Source of the DNA: Rhizobium nepotum 39/7
GTDB taxonomy: Bacteria; Pseudomonadota; Alphaproteobacteria; Rhizobiales; Rhizobiaceae
Assembly (NCBI RefSeq): GCF_000949865.1
Contig: NZ_JWJH01000002.1
Location: 62,001 to 126,000 of the forward strand
Length of the DNA stretch: 64,000 nucleotides
Direction of reading: 5' to 3'
Made by a program: the position numbers and the translations under genes
Part shown: positions 39,062-49,446 of the stretch, piece by piece
How positions within the stretch are numbered: the stretch's first letter is position 1
How the letters are laid out: each line of letters starts with the position of its first letter
Notes under the pieces: model-generated
Database searches by the model: none
The model's input: only the letters and a program-made list of their open reading frames with translations
What the model was told of the DNA's origin: nothing

Positions 39062-39511
39062 TCAGGCCTTCTTCTGCCAGCGGCCTTCCGGCGATTGCTG
39101 CCAATAGGTCAGGGCATGACCTTCGGTCTTCAGCCTTTTCCAGTGATTTCGCGCCATTTCGAGCTGGTAGGCGTCATATCCGTCGAACATGAACACGATG
39201 CGCTCATAACCTTCCACCGCCGGTGGTTCCGCGCCATCGACCAGAAAGCGGACATTGGCCTCGTTGCCGTTCGCATCCGACGCGGTCAAAAGAATCGGTT
39301 GGCTCTGCGGCGCAGAGGAGGTGTCCGTAGCGTGCGGCAGAAAACTGTCGTCACGAAAGGTCCACAGATGCGCATCGAGGAAATCGCGCCGCTCCTCGTC
39401 CACCGTCTGGATCGCGACCTTCCAGCCGCGTTCCAGCGATTTTTCGAGCAAAGGCGGCAGCGCATCCTCCAGCTTCGATTCCGTCAGATGGTAGAACAGA
39501 ATTTCAGTCAT
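39062..39511 (-). CDS. holC: DNA polymerase III chi subunit
   Basis: A 149-residue clamp-loader accessory protein linking the replisome to SSB. The N-terminus TEILFYHLTESKLEDALPPLL and the later FMFDGYDAYQLEMAR match HolC. The frame is open to 39799, but that overlaps pepA; the ATG at 39511 gives the standard length. It lies 26 bases behind pepA on the same strand, the same pair found in many proteobacteria. Confidence 0.9.
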   Translation of the reverse strand: MTEILFYHLTESKLEDALPPLLEKSLERGWKVAIQTVDEERRDFLDAHLWTFRDDSFLPHATDTSSAPQSQPILLTASDANGNEANVRFLVDGAEPPAVEGYERIVFMFDGYDAYQLEMARNHWKRLKTEGHALTYWQQSPEGRWQKKA

Positions 39512-39537
39512 CCGCAGACTTTTAAGCTCCGGTCGCG

Positions 39538-41031
39538 TCAATCTTCGTAATGGGCGCGAACGAGTTCGTTCAGCAACCGCACACCGTAGCCCGATCCCCA
39601 GGACTGGTTGATCTCGGTCAGCGGCGATCCCATGGCAGTGCCGGCGATATCGAGGTGCGCCCACGGCGTCTCGCCCACGAAACGCTTGAGGAACTGCGCG
39701 GCGGTGACGGAGCCCGCCAGACGGCCGGAGCTGTTCTTCATGTCGGCAAACTTGGAATCGATGATCTTGTCGTAATCCTTGCCGAGCGGCATGCGCCACA
39801 GCTTTTCGGCCGTCACGTCACCCGCCTGCGAAAGACGCGCGGCCAGCTCGTCGTCATTGGAGAAAAGACCGGCCTGGAGATTGCCGAGCGCAACCGTGAT
39901 CGCTCCCGTCAAAGTGGCGAGATTGACCATGAATTTCGGGCTGAAGCGTTCCTTGGTGTACCAGAGCGCATCGGCCAGAACCAGCCGGCCTTCGGCGTCG
40001 GTATTGATGATCTCGATGGTCTGGCCGGACATGGAGGTGACGATGTCACCCGGACGCTGGGCATTGCCATCAGGCATGTTCTCCACCAGACCGATGACGC
40101 CTATGACGTTGGCTTTCGCCTTGCGCGCAGCAAGCGTATGCATGAGGCCGGTCACGGCCGCAGCGCCGCCCATATCGCCCTTCATGTCCTCCATGCTGAG
40201 GCCGGGCTTCAGCGAAATGCCGCCGGTATCGAAAACGACGCCCTTGCCGACAAAGGCGATCGGCTCATCCTTCTTGGAGCCGCCATTCCACTGCATCACC
40301 GCAAGCCGGGGCGGACGCGCAGAACCCTGCGCCACGCCGAGAAGCGCATTCATGCCGAGCTTCTTCAACTCCTTCTCACCGAGAATTTCGACTTCGACAC
40401 CCAGCTTCTTCAGCTCATCGGCCTTTTCGGCAAATTCAACGGGGCCGAGAACGTTCGGCGGCAGGTTGACGAGGTCGCGCGCCAGAATAACGCCGCCCGC
40501 CACAGCCTCGGACACGGCAAAGGCCTTTTCCGCTTCCTGATGGGCTGCCGTGACGATGACGACGTCGACTTTCTTCGGCGACTTTTCGTCGTCGGATTTC
40601 TTTTTGGTCTTGTAGGCATCGAAACTGTAGCCGCGCAGCAGAAGGCCAAGCGCGAAATCCGCAGCCGCCTGCGCACCGACCTCGACGCCCGGAGCATCGA
40701 GGTAGACGGCGACCTTGTCCGCCTTCCTGAAATTGGCGGCGGCGGTGCCGCCGGCGCGCAGCCAGTCATGAGCGTTGAGTTTCGCCGGCTTGCCGAGACC
40801 GATGACGAGCAGCCTGTCGGCGCTCGAACCCTGCGGCGCGATCACGTCGAGCGTTGCCATCGACTTTGCGGAAAAGCCCGAAATCTTTGCCGCCCTGGCA
40901 ATCACGCCGTCCGGATCGGCCTCCGATTGACCGGCTGCGGCCTGCGCCTCACCCGAGGCTTGCAGCACAACGGCAAGGGCATTTTCAAGCGAGGCGGAAT
41001 TGGCGAAAGAAATATCGAATTTGGCGGACAT
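39538..41031 (-). CDS. pepA: Leucyl (cytosol) aminopeptidase
   Basis: A two-zinc M17 aminopeptidase of 497 residues. The C-terminal catalytic domain holds [15 protein letters not shown], the [11 protein letters not shown] stretch and the [14 protein letters not shown] motif, supplying the metal ligands (Asp, Lys, Glu). PepA-type proteins also bind DNA and help recombination at cer/xer sites in E. coli; whether that holds here is unknown. I chose the ATG at 41031, with AGGAAAA before it; the frame is open to 41277 but the extension is unlike the family. It is divergent from lptF and followed by holC. Confidence 0.95.
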   Translation of the reverse strand: MSAKFDISFANSASLENALAVVLQASGEAQAAAGQSEADPDGVIARAAKISGFSAKSMATLDVIAPQGSSADRLLVIGLGKPAKLNAHDWLRAGGTAAANFRKADKVAVYLDAPGVEVGAQAAADFALGLLLRGYSFDAYKTKKKSDDEKSPKKVDVVIVTAAHQEAEKAFAVSEAVAGGVILARDLVNLPPNVLGPVEFAEKADELKKLGVEVEILGEKELKKLGMNALLGVAQGSARPPRLAVMQWNGGSKKDEPIAFVGKGVVFDTGGISLKPGLSMEDMKGDMGGAAAVTGLMHTLAARKAKANVIGVIGLVENMPDGNAQRPGDIVTSMSGQTIEIINTDAEGRLVLADALWYTKERFSPKFMVNLATLTGAITVALGNLQAGLFSNDDELAARLSQAGDVTAEKLWRMPLGKDYDKIIDSKFADMKNSSGRLAGSVTAAQFLKRFVGETPWAHLDIAGTAMGSPLTEINQSWGSGYGVRLLNELVRAHYED

Positions 41032-41345
41032 GTTTTCCTGCTCTTCGTGGACGACTTGCATGATGCGCACGATCATGGCCTTTTCGGCCCCCGGCGCAAC
41101 CCTACATTTTTCAAAGTCTGCATTCTTTAAAGGGCCATATTCTTTAAAGGAAAGGTATTTTTGCGGAATGCTCAGCTGCGTCATGAAACTGACAGCTTGT
41201 TCCACAAAAAGACACAGGCAGTGGAAAAATCGTCGCGCAAAACATATTTGTGAGCGAGCCGGAATAGCCAATTGCAAACGATGCGATTAGATAGGCTGAA
41301 ATCCGGCGGGCTACCACGCGGAAAAACAATGTCGACAAGGGCAGT
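41032..41345. other. Divergent promoter region pepA / lptF, 314 bp
   Basis: Contains the direct repeat ATTCTTTAAAGG at 41122-41133 and 41139-41150 (17 bp apart), each copy holding the 8-bp palindrome CTTTAAAG. The repeat lies about 90-120 bases upstream of pepA. No gene is supportable here. Confidence 0.55.
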
Positions 41346-42515
41346 ATGAAGCTTCTCGAGAACTATATCCTGCGGCGGACAACGCAGATGTTTCTGGTCG
41401 CGCTGCTGCCGGTGCTGGCCATCATCTGGACCATCCAGGTTCTCCAGAGAATCAATCTCGTCACCGATACCGGCCAGTCGATGGGCTCCTTCATGGCGCT
41501 CGCCACGATGATCCTGCCGACGCTGATCCCTGTCGTCCTGCCTTTCGCCCTCGTCATCGGCATCACCCAGACATTCACGGCGATGAACAACGATTCGGAG
41601 CTCGCCATCATCGACGCGGCCGGATCGCCCCGTTCGATCATGTTTCGCCCGGTTCTCATTCTGGCCGCGGTTCTAAGCGCGTTTTCCTTCACCATCACCA
41701 ACTTCATCGAGCCGCCTGCCCGCAGCTCGGCCCGACAGATGGTGGCGGCTGCCTATGCCGACCTCCTGTCCTCGGTGATCGAGGAAAAGACCTTCCGCGC
41801 CGTTCAGGACGGCCTTTACGTGCAGATCGCCCAGCGGCAGGGCCGTATCCTCAAGGGCCTGTTCGTCGCCGACCGCCGCGATCCGAATTTCGATCTCATC
41901 TATTACGCCAAGGAAGGCATGATCGATGAAAGCGGCACGTCGCTGACCATGCGCGACGGCGAGGTGCAGCAGAAGACGCCCGATGGCAAGGTATCGGTGG
42001 TCAAGTTCCTGTCCTACGCTTTCGACCTTTCGACCATGTCGGAAAAGCAGGATTCCGAACCGTCGCTTTCTCCGGGCGATGCCAGCCTCGGTTTCCTTCT
42101 CTCGCCCGATGAGAACAATGCGAGCTACAAGCGGTCTCCGGAGAGCTTCCGCAGCGAGTTGCACAAGCGCCTCTCGGACTGGATGTTCGCCTTCGCCTTT
42201 GCGCTGATCTCGCTGGTCATCGCCGCCGACGCGCGCTCGCATCGCGAAGCGCGCATGCATCCGATGGTCGCAGCACTTGTGACAGCGTTCATGCTGCGCT
42301 GGCTCGGTTTTTACGTCACCAATCAGGTCAAGCAGAGCGCGGCGTTCATTCCGCTGGTCTATGCCGTGCCGGGTCTCAGCGGCGGCGCTGCCGCCCTCTT
42401 TCTGCTCACCGGCCGCAAGCCGAGAATGCCGAATGTCATCGCGGATGCGGCAGGCCGGATACGCCGTGTTTTCTCCAGCCGGCTGGCGCGCAGCACCGGG
42501 AGCGGCAACACGTGA
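41346..42515 (+). CDS. lptF: LPS export ABC transporter permease LptF
   Basis: One of the two inner-membrane subunits that, with LptG and the LptB ATPase, extract lipopolysaccharide from the membrane and pass it to LptC/LptA. The 389 residues have three N-terminal membrane helices (from residue 15), a periplasmic jellyroll domain (about 130-265) and three C-terminal helices. The start NYILRRTTQMFLVALL is typical of the YjgP branch. The lptG start overlaps the stop. LptB, LptA and LptC are not in the window. Confidence 0.93.
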   Translation: MKLLENYILRRTTQMFLVALLPVLAIIWTIQVLQRINLVTDTGQSMGSFMALATMILPTLIPVVLPFALVIGITQTFTAMNNDSELAIIDAAGSPRSIMFRPVLILAAVLSAFSFTITNFIEPPARSSARQMVAAAYADLLSSVIEEKTFRAVQDGLYVQIAQRQGRILKGLFVADRRDPNFDLIYYAKEGMIDESGTSLTMRDGEVQQKTPDGKVSVVKFLSYAFDLSTMSEKQDSEPSLSPGDASLGFLLSPDENNASYKRSPESFRSELHKRLSDWMFAFAFALISLVIAADARSHREARMHPMVAALVTAFMLRWLGFYVTNQVKQSAAFIPLVYAVPGLSGGAAALFLLTGRKPRMPNVIADAAGRIRRVFSSRLARSTGSGNT

Positions 42516-43600
42516 TTTTCAACACCCTCGCCCGGTATTTCCTCAAACGATACCTGATCACGGCCATCTGGTTCCTGCTCGGCGTGTCGTCGATCATCTA
42601 TCTCGCCGATTTCAGCGAGACGGCGCGGCGCATGTCCGGCGTGCCGGGCTATTCGGTGCCGGGCGCGCTCGGCCTGACCGCGCTTCGCCTGCCGCTGATC
42701 CTGCAGCAGACCGTTCCTTTCATCGCCCTCTTCGTCGGCATGACGACGCTGATCTCGCTCAACCGGCGTTACGAGCTGGTTGTCACGCGCGCGGCGGGCG
42801 TCTCCGCCTGGCAATTCATCCTTCCCTTCGTTTTCGGAGCGGTCATTCTCGGCGTCCTCTCCGTCGTCGTCCTCAACCCTATCGCGGCATGGGGCCAGAA
42901 CCGGTCGCTGTCGATGGAGGCCGGCTGGCGTAACGAAGGCAGCGGCGGCCGTCAGCAGGACATCATTCCGTGGATGCGCCAATCAAGCGGCGGCCAGGAT
43001 ACGATCATTGGCGCCAAGAGCTTCGAGGACAATGGCAGGCTGCTTCTCGACGTGGTTCTGATCCACCTCGACAAGGACGGAAACATCGTCTCGCGGCAGG
43101 ACGTGAAGTCGGCAAAGTTGGAAGATGGTTACTGGCTTCTTAACGGGGTTACGGAAACCCGCGCCGGACATGTGCCAGTTCGGCAAGAGAGCACGCGGAT
43201 CAGTACCAATCTGAGACGAGAATTCGTCCAGGAACGTATGACGCAGACGGAAACCGTTGCTTTCTTTGATCTTTCCCACAAGATCGAAGTTGCAAAGTCT
43301 TTTGGACTGTCTTCAAAAGCGCTTGAGACGCAGTATCATTTCCTGCTATCGACGCCCCTGCTTCTGGTTGCGATGACCTTGATCGCCGCGACCGTTTCAT
43401 TAAAGTTCAGCCGCTTCGCCCAATCGCGCTCCGTGATTCTGGGTGGAATCGTTTCCGGCTTCGTGCTTTATGTAGTAACCGTGCTCGTAAGGGCATTCGG
43501 GAGTGGTGGCGTTGTCCCTCCCACCGTCGCGGTCTGGGTTCCAGTCGTCGTGGCGTTGGCTTTGGGGGCAACCATTCTGCTTCATCAGGAGGACGGCTAG
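42512..43600 (+). CDS. lptG: LPS export ABC transporter permease LptG
   Basis: Partner of LptF, 362 residues with the same 3-helix / periplasmic / 3-helix layout. It begins with a GTG overlapping the lptF stop (IFNTLARYFLKRYL at the N-terminus) and ends with a TAG that overlaps the lptD GTG by one base. The tight coupling of the three genes would keep the inner-membrane and outer-membrane ends of the LPS bridge in proportion. Confidence 0.93.
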   Translation: MIFNTLARYFLKRYLITAIWFLLGVSSIIYLADFSETARRMSGVPGYSVPGALGLTALRLPLILQQTVPFIALFVGMTTLISLNRRYELVVTRAAGVSAWQFILPFVFGAVILGVLSVVVLNPIAAWGQNRSLSMEAGWRNEGSGGRQQDIIPWMRQSSGGQDTIIGAKSFEDNGRLLLDVVLIHLDKDGNIVSRQDVKSAKLEDGYWLLNGVTETRAGHVPVRQESTRISTNLRREFVQERMTQTETVAFFDLSHKIEVAKSFGLSSKALETQYHFLLSTPLLLVAMTLIAATVSLKFSRFAQSRSVILGGIVSGFVLYVVTVLVRAFGSGGVVPPTVAVWVPVVVALALGATILLHQEDG

Positions 43601-45981
43601 TGGCGGTATATGACCGCGGGAATATCAGGCGGCTTTGGACGGCCCTTCTGACAGGTGCCGCTGTGTGCGCATATTTGGCATCCAGCCCGGTCGCTTTCGG
43701 CCAGGGTGGCTTGCTTGCGCCCGGAAGCCAAGACGATTCGAAACTCCTGCTTACGGCAAATGAACTGACCTATAATCGCGACGCCCAGCGCGTCATCGCG
43801 AAGGGCGTGGTTCGCATGCACTATTCGGGCTACCGCATGGTGGCCCAGCAAGTGGAATATAATCAGCAGACCGGCCGCGTGATCGCCCATGGCAATATCG
43901 AACTGATAGAGCCAGGCGGCAACAAGATCTATGCCGACGAGATGGATGTCACCGACGATTTCGGTCAGGGCTTCGTCAATGCGCTGCGCGTCGAGACCCC
44001 GGACAATACCCGCATTGCGGGCGAGAGCGCCGAACGGCTCGAAGGCGACCGGATGGTCCTCAACAACGGCGTCTATACCGCCTGTTTGCCCTGCGCCGAG
44101 CGCCCCGAAAAGGCGCCCCTGTGGCAGGTGAAAGCGGAGCGCGTCATTCAGGATGGAAAGACCCATACGATCCGGCTCGAAAAAGCGCGTCTGCAGCTTT
44201 TCGGCCATTCGATCGCTTATGTGCCGTTCCTGACCGTTCCTGATAATACGGTAAAGCGGAAGTCGGGTTTCCTGTTCCCGCAGATGAGCATTACCAGCAA
44301 TCTCGGTTTCGGCATCGGTGTGCCCTATTTCCAGGTTCTTTCCGACACATCGGATGTAACCGTCACGCCGACCTATTACACGACGCAGGGTCTGCTTCTG
44401 CAGGCGGAATTGCGTCAGCGCTTCGAGACCGGCATGCATACGCTGACGATTGCCGGCATCAGCCAGCAATCCTCCGATACGTTTACCGCTGGCACCAGCG
44501 ACGCGCTGAACGACGAGCGCGGCATGATCGCGAGCAAGGGCAACTTCAGCATCAATCCGCGTTGGGCGTTCGGCTGGGACGCTATGGTGCAGACGGACAA
44601 CAACTTTTCGCGCACCTATAATCTGAAGGGCTATAAAAACGACGTCCAGACCAACCAGATCTATCTGAGCGGCATGGGCGAGCGAAACAGCTTCGATGCC
44701 CGCGGTTATTATTTCAACGTTCAGGATACGGACAATTCCGAACTCAAGGAACGCAAGCAGGCGATCGTCCATCCGGTGATGGATTACCGCTACTTCGTGC
44801 CGGATCCGATTTATGGCGGCGAACTTTCGCTGACGACCAACTTCACCAGCATCACCCGCGTGACGCAGGATTCCTATGCGATGGGCGGCTATCCCCGCTT
44901 CAACGGACTTGAAGGCGACTATACGCGTCTTTCCACCGAAGCCGAGTGGAAGCGCACCTTCACGATGGACAGCGGCCTGCAGATCACACCGATCCTTGCG
45001 GCGCGCGGCGACGCGCTCTGGACGGACATGTCTCCGGCAAGCTTCACCTCGGGTGGCACTTCCTATGCCTATGACGGCATGATGCGTGACGATGCGACGT
45101 TGCGCGGCATGGTGACAGGCGGGATCGAAGTGCGTTACCCTTGGCTCTTCACGGCGCTGAACAGCAGCCATGTGATCGAGCCGATCGCGCAGATATTCGT
45201 GCGTCCGAACGAGCAATATGCCGGTCGTTTCCCCAACGAGGATGCGCAGGCTTTCGTGTTCGATGCGACCAATCTGTTCGAGCGCGACAAGTTCTCCGGT
45301 TTCGACCGGATCGAGGGCGGCACACGCGCGAATATCGGCTTCCGCTATAACGGCACGTTCGACAATGGCTACGGCATTCGCGCCATTGCCGGCCAGTCGT
45401 TCCATCTGGCGGGCGACAACTCTTTCGCCTCCTACGATCTCGTCAATGCCGGCGCCGATTCCGGCCTCGAATCCGACCGTTCGGATTACGTCGCCATGGC
45501 TGCTTTCGATGCACCGATCGGCCTGTCGCTTTCGTCCAGCATCCGTCTCGACAAGGACGATTTCGACATCAACCGGTCGGAAACGGGCATCAGCTATTCG
45601 GATCGCCGCATCACGGGCAAGCTCAGCTATACGCAGGTCAAGGAACAGCCGAAATACGGCTACAACGAAGACCGCGATATCGTTCAGGCCTCCGGTTCGC
45701 TGCGCATGGACGACAACTGGTCGCTGTTCGGCTCGATCAACTACGATCTGAACGGAAAATTTGCCGCCGAGCGCCGTATTGGCATCGCCTATCAGGATGA
45801 ATGCACGATCTTGACGGTCAGCTATTCCGACGAGGGCAATATCAATTCCAGCCGCCAGGCCGCCAATGACTGGTCGGTCAATGCCCGACTGGCGTTCCGT
45901 ACGCTCGGCGATGTCAGCGTCGGTTCTGCAAACGAGGACTGGGCCGACATGGATATCGGCTGGAAGCCGAACAATTACTGA
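43600..45981 (+). CDS. lptD: LPS assembly protein LptD
   Basis: The large outer-membrane barrel that inserts LPS into the outer leaflet. The 793 residues have a signal peptide (hydrophobic segment to about residue 35), an OstA-like jellyroll (about 50-160, with TANELTYNRDAQRVIAKG) and a long C-terminal barrel. Cys residues for the activating disulfide are present in the CLPCAE segment and in DECTIL near the end. Translation starts with a GTG on the lptG stop. A strong terminator follows. LptE is not visible here. Confidence 0.93.
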   Translation: MAVYDRGNIRRLWTALLTGAAVCAYLASSPVAFGQGGLLAPGSQDDSKLLLTANELTYNRDAQRVIAKGVVRMHYSGYRMVAQQVEYNQQTGRVIAHGNIELIEPGGNKIYADEMDVTDDFGQGFVNALRVETPDNTRIAGESAERLEGDRMVLNNGVYTACLPCAERPEKAPLWQVKAERVIQDGKTHTIRLEKARLQLFGHSIAYVPFLTVPDNTVKRKSGFLFPQMSITSNLGFGIGVPYFQVLSDTSDVTVTPTYYTTQGLLLQAELRQRFETGMHTLTIAGISQQSSDTFTAGTSDALNDERGMIASKGNFSINPRWAFGWDAMVQTDNNFSRTYNLKGYKNDVQTNQIYLSGMGERNSFDARGYYFNVQDTDNSELKERKQAIVHPVMDYRYFVPDPIYGGELSLTTNFTSITRVTQDSYAMGGYPRFNGLEGDYTRLSTEAEWKRTFTMDSGLQITPILAARGDALWTDMSPASFTSGGTSYAYDGMMRDDATLRGMVTGGIEVRYPWLFTALNSSHVIEPIAQIFVRPNEQYAGRFPNEDAQAFVFDATNLFERDKFSGFDRIEGGTRANIGFRYNGTFDNGYGIRAIAGQSFHLAGDNSFASYDLVNAGADSGLESDRSDYVAMAAFDAPIGLSLSSSIRLDKDDFDINRSETGISYSDRRITGKLSYTQVKEQPKYGYNEDRDIVQASGSLRMDDNWSLFGSINYDLNGKFAAERRIGIAYQDECTILTVSYSDEGNINSSRQAANDWSVNARLAFRTLGDVSVGSANEDWADMDIGWKPNNY

Positions 45982-45985
45982 GTTT

Positions 45986-46021
45986 AAAGGCAGGCCCACA
46001 GCATCACGGCCTGCCTTTTTG
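45986..46021 (+). terminator. Intrinsic terminator after lptD
   Basis: AAAGGCAGGCC (45986-45996), 11-base loop, GGCCTGCCTTT (46008-46018) and further T residues. It separates lptFGD from surA, which therefore needs its own promoter in the 260 bases that follow. Confidence 0.9.
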
Positions 46022-46280
46022 CTATTCGAACAGTAAAAGTCACGGTTTTGCCGCAACATCGCGCCAGTGTCCTGCCGGTGTAAAAACCGTATCGGGTTTT
46101 CTTTCAACAGACCGACATTGCCGTTTTGCAGATCGCGATGATATATACGTGGCAAATTCGCGGTGCGGATGGACAAATGTGGGTCTGAAAGACCAAGGGT
46201 GCGGAATTACTCCCCATCGCCAGACAGAACAGATTGCCGGGACGGGGAACAGGACCCTGCCCGACGAAAGGGAGAAGGAT

Positions 46281-47228
46281 ATGATGAATTTCGGAAAGAC
46301 GGCTTTGCGTGGCGCTGCGTTCGCCTTTGCGATATTCGCCGTTCCCATGGCCGTTCTGCCCTATACCGGCCAGGCCCTCGCCGACAGCACGGTCAAGATC
46401 GTCGTCAACAAGACCCCCATCACCAATGACGATATTGCAAAGCGTGTCGCCTTTCTGAAATTGCAGCGCCAGTCGGGCAATCTCAACGAAAAGGCGCGCG
46501 AGCAGCTGGTCGACGAGGCGCTGAAACGCGAGGAAATCGGCCGGGTGAAAATGTCTGTCAGCACCGAAGAAGTCGATGCGGCTTTCGCGCGCTTTGCCGG
46601 CAACAACAAGATGAAACCGGAGCAGCTGTCGCAGGTCCTTTCCAAGGCCGGTGTCGGCGCCGATCATTTCAAATCCTTCATCGCCGTGCAGATGAGCTGG
46701 CCGCGTCTCGTGAACGCCCGTTACGGCGCGCGCGGCAAGATGTCGACGCAGGATCTCGTCACCCGCCTGAAAGAGCGCGGCGACAAGCCGGTCGTGACGG
46801 AATATTTCCTGCAGCAGGTGATCTTCGTCATCCCCGAATCGAAGCGCAACGCCATTACCGGCAAGCGCAAGGCCGAGGCTGAAGCCTCGCGCAAGCGTTA
46901 TCCCGGCTGCGAGCAGGCCATGACCTTCGCCGCGACCATGCGCGACGTCGCGATCAAGGATCTCGGCCGGATGCTGGCGCCTGAGCTGCCGGATGACTGG
47001 AAGGCGCTGGTGGAAAAGACCAAGGAAGGCGGCACCACCGGAACGCGCGTGACCGAGAAGGGCGTCGAATATCTGGCGATCTGCAAGCAGCGTCAGGTTT
47101 CGGACGACTATGCGGCGGAAATGGTGTTCAAGTCCGAAGACCTGATGAAGGCCAAGGACGGCGAGAACCCCAACGAAAAGAAATATATGGATGAACTGCG
47201 CAAGAAGGCGCAGATCGTCAACACCTGA
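46281..47228 (+). CDS. surA: SurA-like periplasmic chaperone with degenerate PpiC domain
   Basis: A 315-residue exported protein: signal peptide to about residue 36, a SurA N-terminal helical domain ([25 protein letters not shown]) and a single C-terminal parvulin-like region (about 175-300) which keeps LQQVIFVIP and DLGRML but lacks several catalytic residues. SurA escorts barrels such as LptD and AopB to the outer membrane. The ATG at 46281 is preceded by GGAGAAGGAT. The position between lptD and pdxA matches the classical E. coli order. Confidence 0.82.
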   Translation: MMNFGKTALRGAAFAFAIFAVPMAVLPYTGQALADSTVKIVVNKTPITNDDIAKRVAFLKLQRQSGNLNEKAREQLVDEALKREEIGRVKMSVSTEEVDAAFARFAGNNKMKPEQLSQVLSKAGVGADHFKSFIAVQMSWPRLVNARYGARGKMSTQDLVTRLKERGDKPVVTEYFLQQVIFVIPESKRNAITGKRKAEAEASRKRYPGCEQAMTFAATMRDVAIKDLGRMLAPELPDDWKALVEKTKEGGTTGTRVTEKGVEYLAICKQRQVSDDYAAEMVFKSEDLMKAKDGENPNEKKYMDELRKKAQIVNT

Positions 47229-47248
47229 TACGAGAGCCCGGCCTTTCC

Positions 47249-48271
47249 GTGACACATGCATCCCTGCCGCTTGCCCTGACACAGGGAGACCCAGCCGGTA
47301 TCGGCCCCGATATCGCCATCGCCGCCTGGGCCAGACGCCGGGAGAACGGCGTAGCGCCCTTCATCTTCATCGGTGATCCCGATGTGGTGGCGAGCCGTGC
47401 GGCGCTGATCGGTATCCCGGTCAATATCGAGACCTGCAATCCAGCGGACGCCGTCGGCCTGTTCGACCGTGCTTTTCCCGTCCTTCCCCTTCCCGTCGGG
47501 TTTGAGGTTCAGGCGGGCCAGCCGCATGTCGGAGCCGCCCATGCGACAATCAAGGCGATCGAAACCGCCGTTGCCTTGACTGTCGAGGGCAAGACTTCCG
47601 CCGTCGTCACCAATCCGATTGCGAAATCCGTGCTTTACGAAGCGGGCTTCGGTTTCCCCGGCCACACGGAATTTCTCGCCGATCTGGCCTTGCGCCTAAC
47701 CGGCAAGCAGGTAACGCCGGTGATGATGATTGCCGGACCCAAGGTCCGTGTCGTGCCGGTGACGATCCATATTCCCCTGAAAGACGTGCCAGCGGCACTG
47801 ACGGAAGAGCTGATCGTTGCGACCTGCCGCATCATCGATGCGGATCTCCGGCAGAAATTCGGCATTGAGGCGCCGCGTCTGGCTGTTGCCGGGCTTAATC
47901 CGCATGCGGGTGAAGACGGCGCGCTCGGGATCGAGGACCGCGACGTGGTTCACCCCGCGACCATGAGATTGCGGAAAGACGGGATCGACGCTTTCGGTCC
48001 CCTGCCCGCCGATACGATGTTTCACGATGCCGCCCGCAGGCGCTACGATGTCGCCGTGTGCATGTATCACGATCAGGCGCTCATCCCGGCCAAGGCGCTC
48101 GGCTTTGATGATTCCGTCAATGTCACGCTCGGTCTGCCCTTCATCCGCACCTCGCCCGACCACGGCACCGCCTTCGGCATTGCCGGCCAGGGCATTGCCA
48201 GCGAGACCAGCCTTGTCGCCGCACTGAAGATGGCGGCGGAGATTTCCCTTCGCAGCAAGGTCAACACATAA
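47249..48271 (+). CDS. pdxA: 4-hydroxythreonine-4-phosphate dehydrogenase
   Basis: NAD-dependent step of pyridoxal 5'-phosphate synthesis (DXP-dependent route). The 340 residues start [13 protein letters not shown] and contain the metal-binding segments [18 protein letters not shown] and [11 protein letters not shown]. The start is a GTG 20 bases after surA. The stop overlaps the rsmA ATG (TAATGG), so the genes are coupled. Confidence 0.95.
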   Translation: MTHASLPLALTQGDPAGIGPDIAIAAWARRRENGVAPFIFIGDPDVVASRAALIGIPVNIETCNPADAVGLFDRAFPVLPLPVGFEVQAGQPHVGAAHATIKAIETAVALTVEGKTSAVVTNPIAKSVLYEAGFGFPGHTEFLADLALRLTGKQVTPVMMIAGPKVRVVPVTIHIPLKDVPAALTEELIVATCRIIDADLRQKFGIEAPRLAVAGLNPHAGEDGALGIEDRDVVHPATMRLRKDGIDAFGPLPADTMFHDAARRRYDVAVCMYHDQALIPAKALGFDDSVNVTLGLPFIRTSPDHGTAFGIAGQGIASETSLVAALKMAAEISLRSKVNT

Positions 48272-49101
48272 TGGCCGCAATAGATGGACTGCCGCCGCTG
48301 CGCGATGTCATCCAGCGCCACGGGCTCGATGCGAAGAAGTCGCTCGGGCAGAATTTCCTGTTCGATCTCAATCTCACCCAGAAGATCGCCAGAACGGCCG
48401 GACCGCTCGAAGGCGTCACGGTGATAGAGGTCGGCCCCGGTCCCGGTGGCCTTACCCGCGCCATTCTTTCGCTCGGCGCCAAGAAGGTGATCGCCATTGA
48501 GCGGGACAGCCGCTGCCTGCCTGCGCTGGCGGAAATCGAAGCGCATTATCCCGGACGTCTCGAAGTCATCGAGGGCGATGCGCTGAAGACCGATTTCGAG
48601 GCTCTGGTTCCGGCCGGCGAGCCTGTGCGGATCATCGCCAACCTGCCTTACAATGTCGGCACGCAATTACTGGTCAACTGGCTGCTGCCGAAGGAATGGC
48701 CGCCCTTCTGGCTCTCCATGACGCTGATGTTCCAGAAGGAAGTCGGCCAGCGCATCGTGGCGGAAGAAGGCGACAACCATTACGGTCGCCTCGGCGTTCT
48801 CACCGGCTGGCGCACGGTATCGGAAATGGCCTTCGACGTCCCGCCGCAAGCCTTCAGCCCGCCGCCTAAGGTCACCTCGACCGTCGTGCACCTGCTGCCG
48901 AGGGAAAAGCCGTTGCCCTGCGATGCCTCCAAGCTCGAAAAGGTAACGGAAGCCGCCTTCGGCCAGCGCCGCAAGATGCTGCGCCAGAGCGTGAAGAGCC
49001 TCGGGGGTGAAACCCTGCTGGAAAAAGCGGGCATCGACGCGACACGACGGGCGGAAACGCTCTCGGTCGAGGAATTCGTGACGCTGGCCAATTGCCTGTA
49101 A
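48271..49101 (+). CDS. rsmA: 16S rRNA dimethyladenosine transferase
   Basis: KsgA/RsmA, which dimethylates A1518 and A1519 of 16S rRNA late in 30S assembly. The 276 residues contain [11 protein letters not shown], the SAM-binding [14 protein letters not shown] and the catalytic NLPYNVGT motif. It is last in the surA-pdxA-rsmA run; no clear terminator follows before the second PIN-toxin module. Confidence 0.96.
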   Translation: MAAIDGLPPLRDVIQRHGLDAKKSLGQNFLFDLNLTQKIARTAGPLEGVTVIEVGPGPGGLTRAILSLGAKKVIAIERDSRCLPALAEIEAHYPGRLEVIEGDALKTDFEALVPAGEPVRIIANLPYNVGTQLLVNWLLPKEWPPFWLSMTLMFQKEVGQRIVAEEGDNHYGRLGVLTGWRTVSEMAFDVPPQAFSPPPKVTSTVVHLLPREKPLPCDASKLEKVTEAAFGQRRKMLRQSVKSLGGETLLEKAGIDATRRAETLSVEEFVTLANCL

Positions 49102-49132
49102 GGTCAGGTTGGGCAGACGGTTACGACATCGG

Positions 49133-49173
49133 TTGCTTGCAAGCCTGCGGTCTACTATTGTGTCCATATATGG
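49133..49173 (+). promoter_or_regulatory. Promoter and palindromic operator of the second PIN module
   Basis: TTGCTT (49133-49138), 17-bp spacer, TATTGT (49156-49161). Right after it lies the perfect palindrome CCATATATGG (49164-49173), within a near-symmetric TG(T)...(T)CA frame, covering the expected start point. GGAGG at 49181-49185 serves the antitoxin ATG. Confidence 0.6.
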
Positions 49174-49191
49174 TCATTTTTGGAGGCAGAC

Positions 49192-49446
49192 ATGTCGAGC
49201 ATGAGCGTCGCCGAAGCAAAAGCCGGTTTTGCCACACTGATTGATGAAGCAGCGAAAGGCGAGTTCGTGACGATCACACGTCACGGCAAACCGGCCGCGG
49301 TGCTCGTTTCCGTTGAGGCGGCCGAAGCCGCAAAAAAGGCGCTGAAGACGCCGCGCCCCAATTTCGGGGATTTTCTGCTGACCTATCCAGGCGGTGTGGA
49401 TTTGGCGCGCAATCCATCGACCATGCGGGAAATCGATTTTGAGTAA
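49192..49446 (+). CDS. Antitoxin, Phd/YefM family
   Basis: An 84-residue antitoxin with the standard N-terminus (SMSVAEAKAGFATLIDEAAKGEFVTITRHGKPAAVLVS) and a toxin-wrapping tail ending REIDFE. The ATG at 49192 has GGAGG six bases upstream. It overlaps the toxin frame by eight bases, indicating translational coupling. It is related in layout, but not identical, to the module at 14.6 kb. Confidence 0.85.
   Translation: MSSMSVAEAKAGFATLIDEAAKGEFVTITRHGKPAAVLVSVEAAEAAKKALKTPRPNFGDFLLTYPGGVDLARNPSTMREIDFE

Noticed and set aside
43597..46176. 859-residue open frame on the minus strand across lptD
   Set aside because: It is the antisense shadow of lptD in GC-rich DNA. It has no ribosome site and no recognisable domain, while lptD on the plus strand is a clear match.
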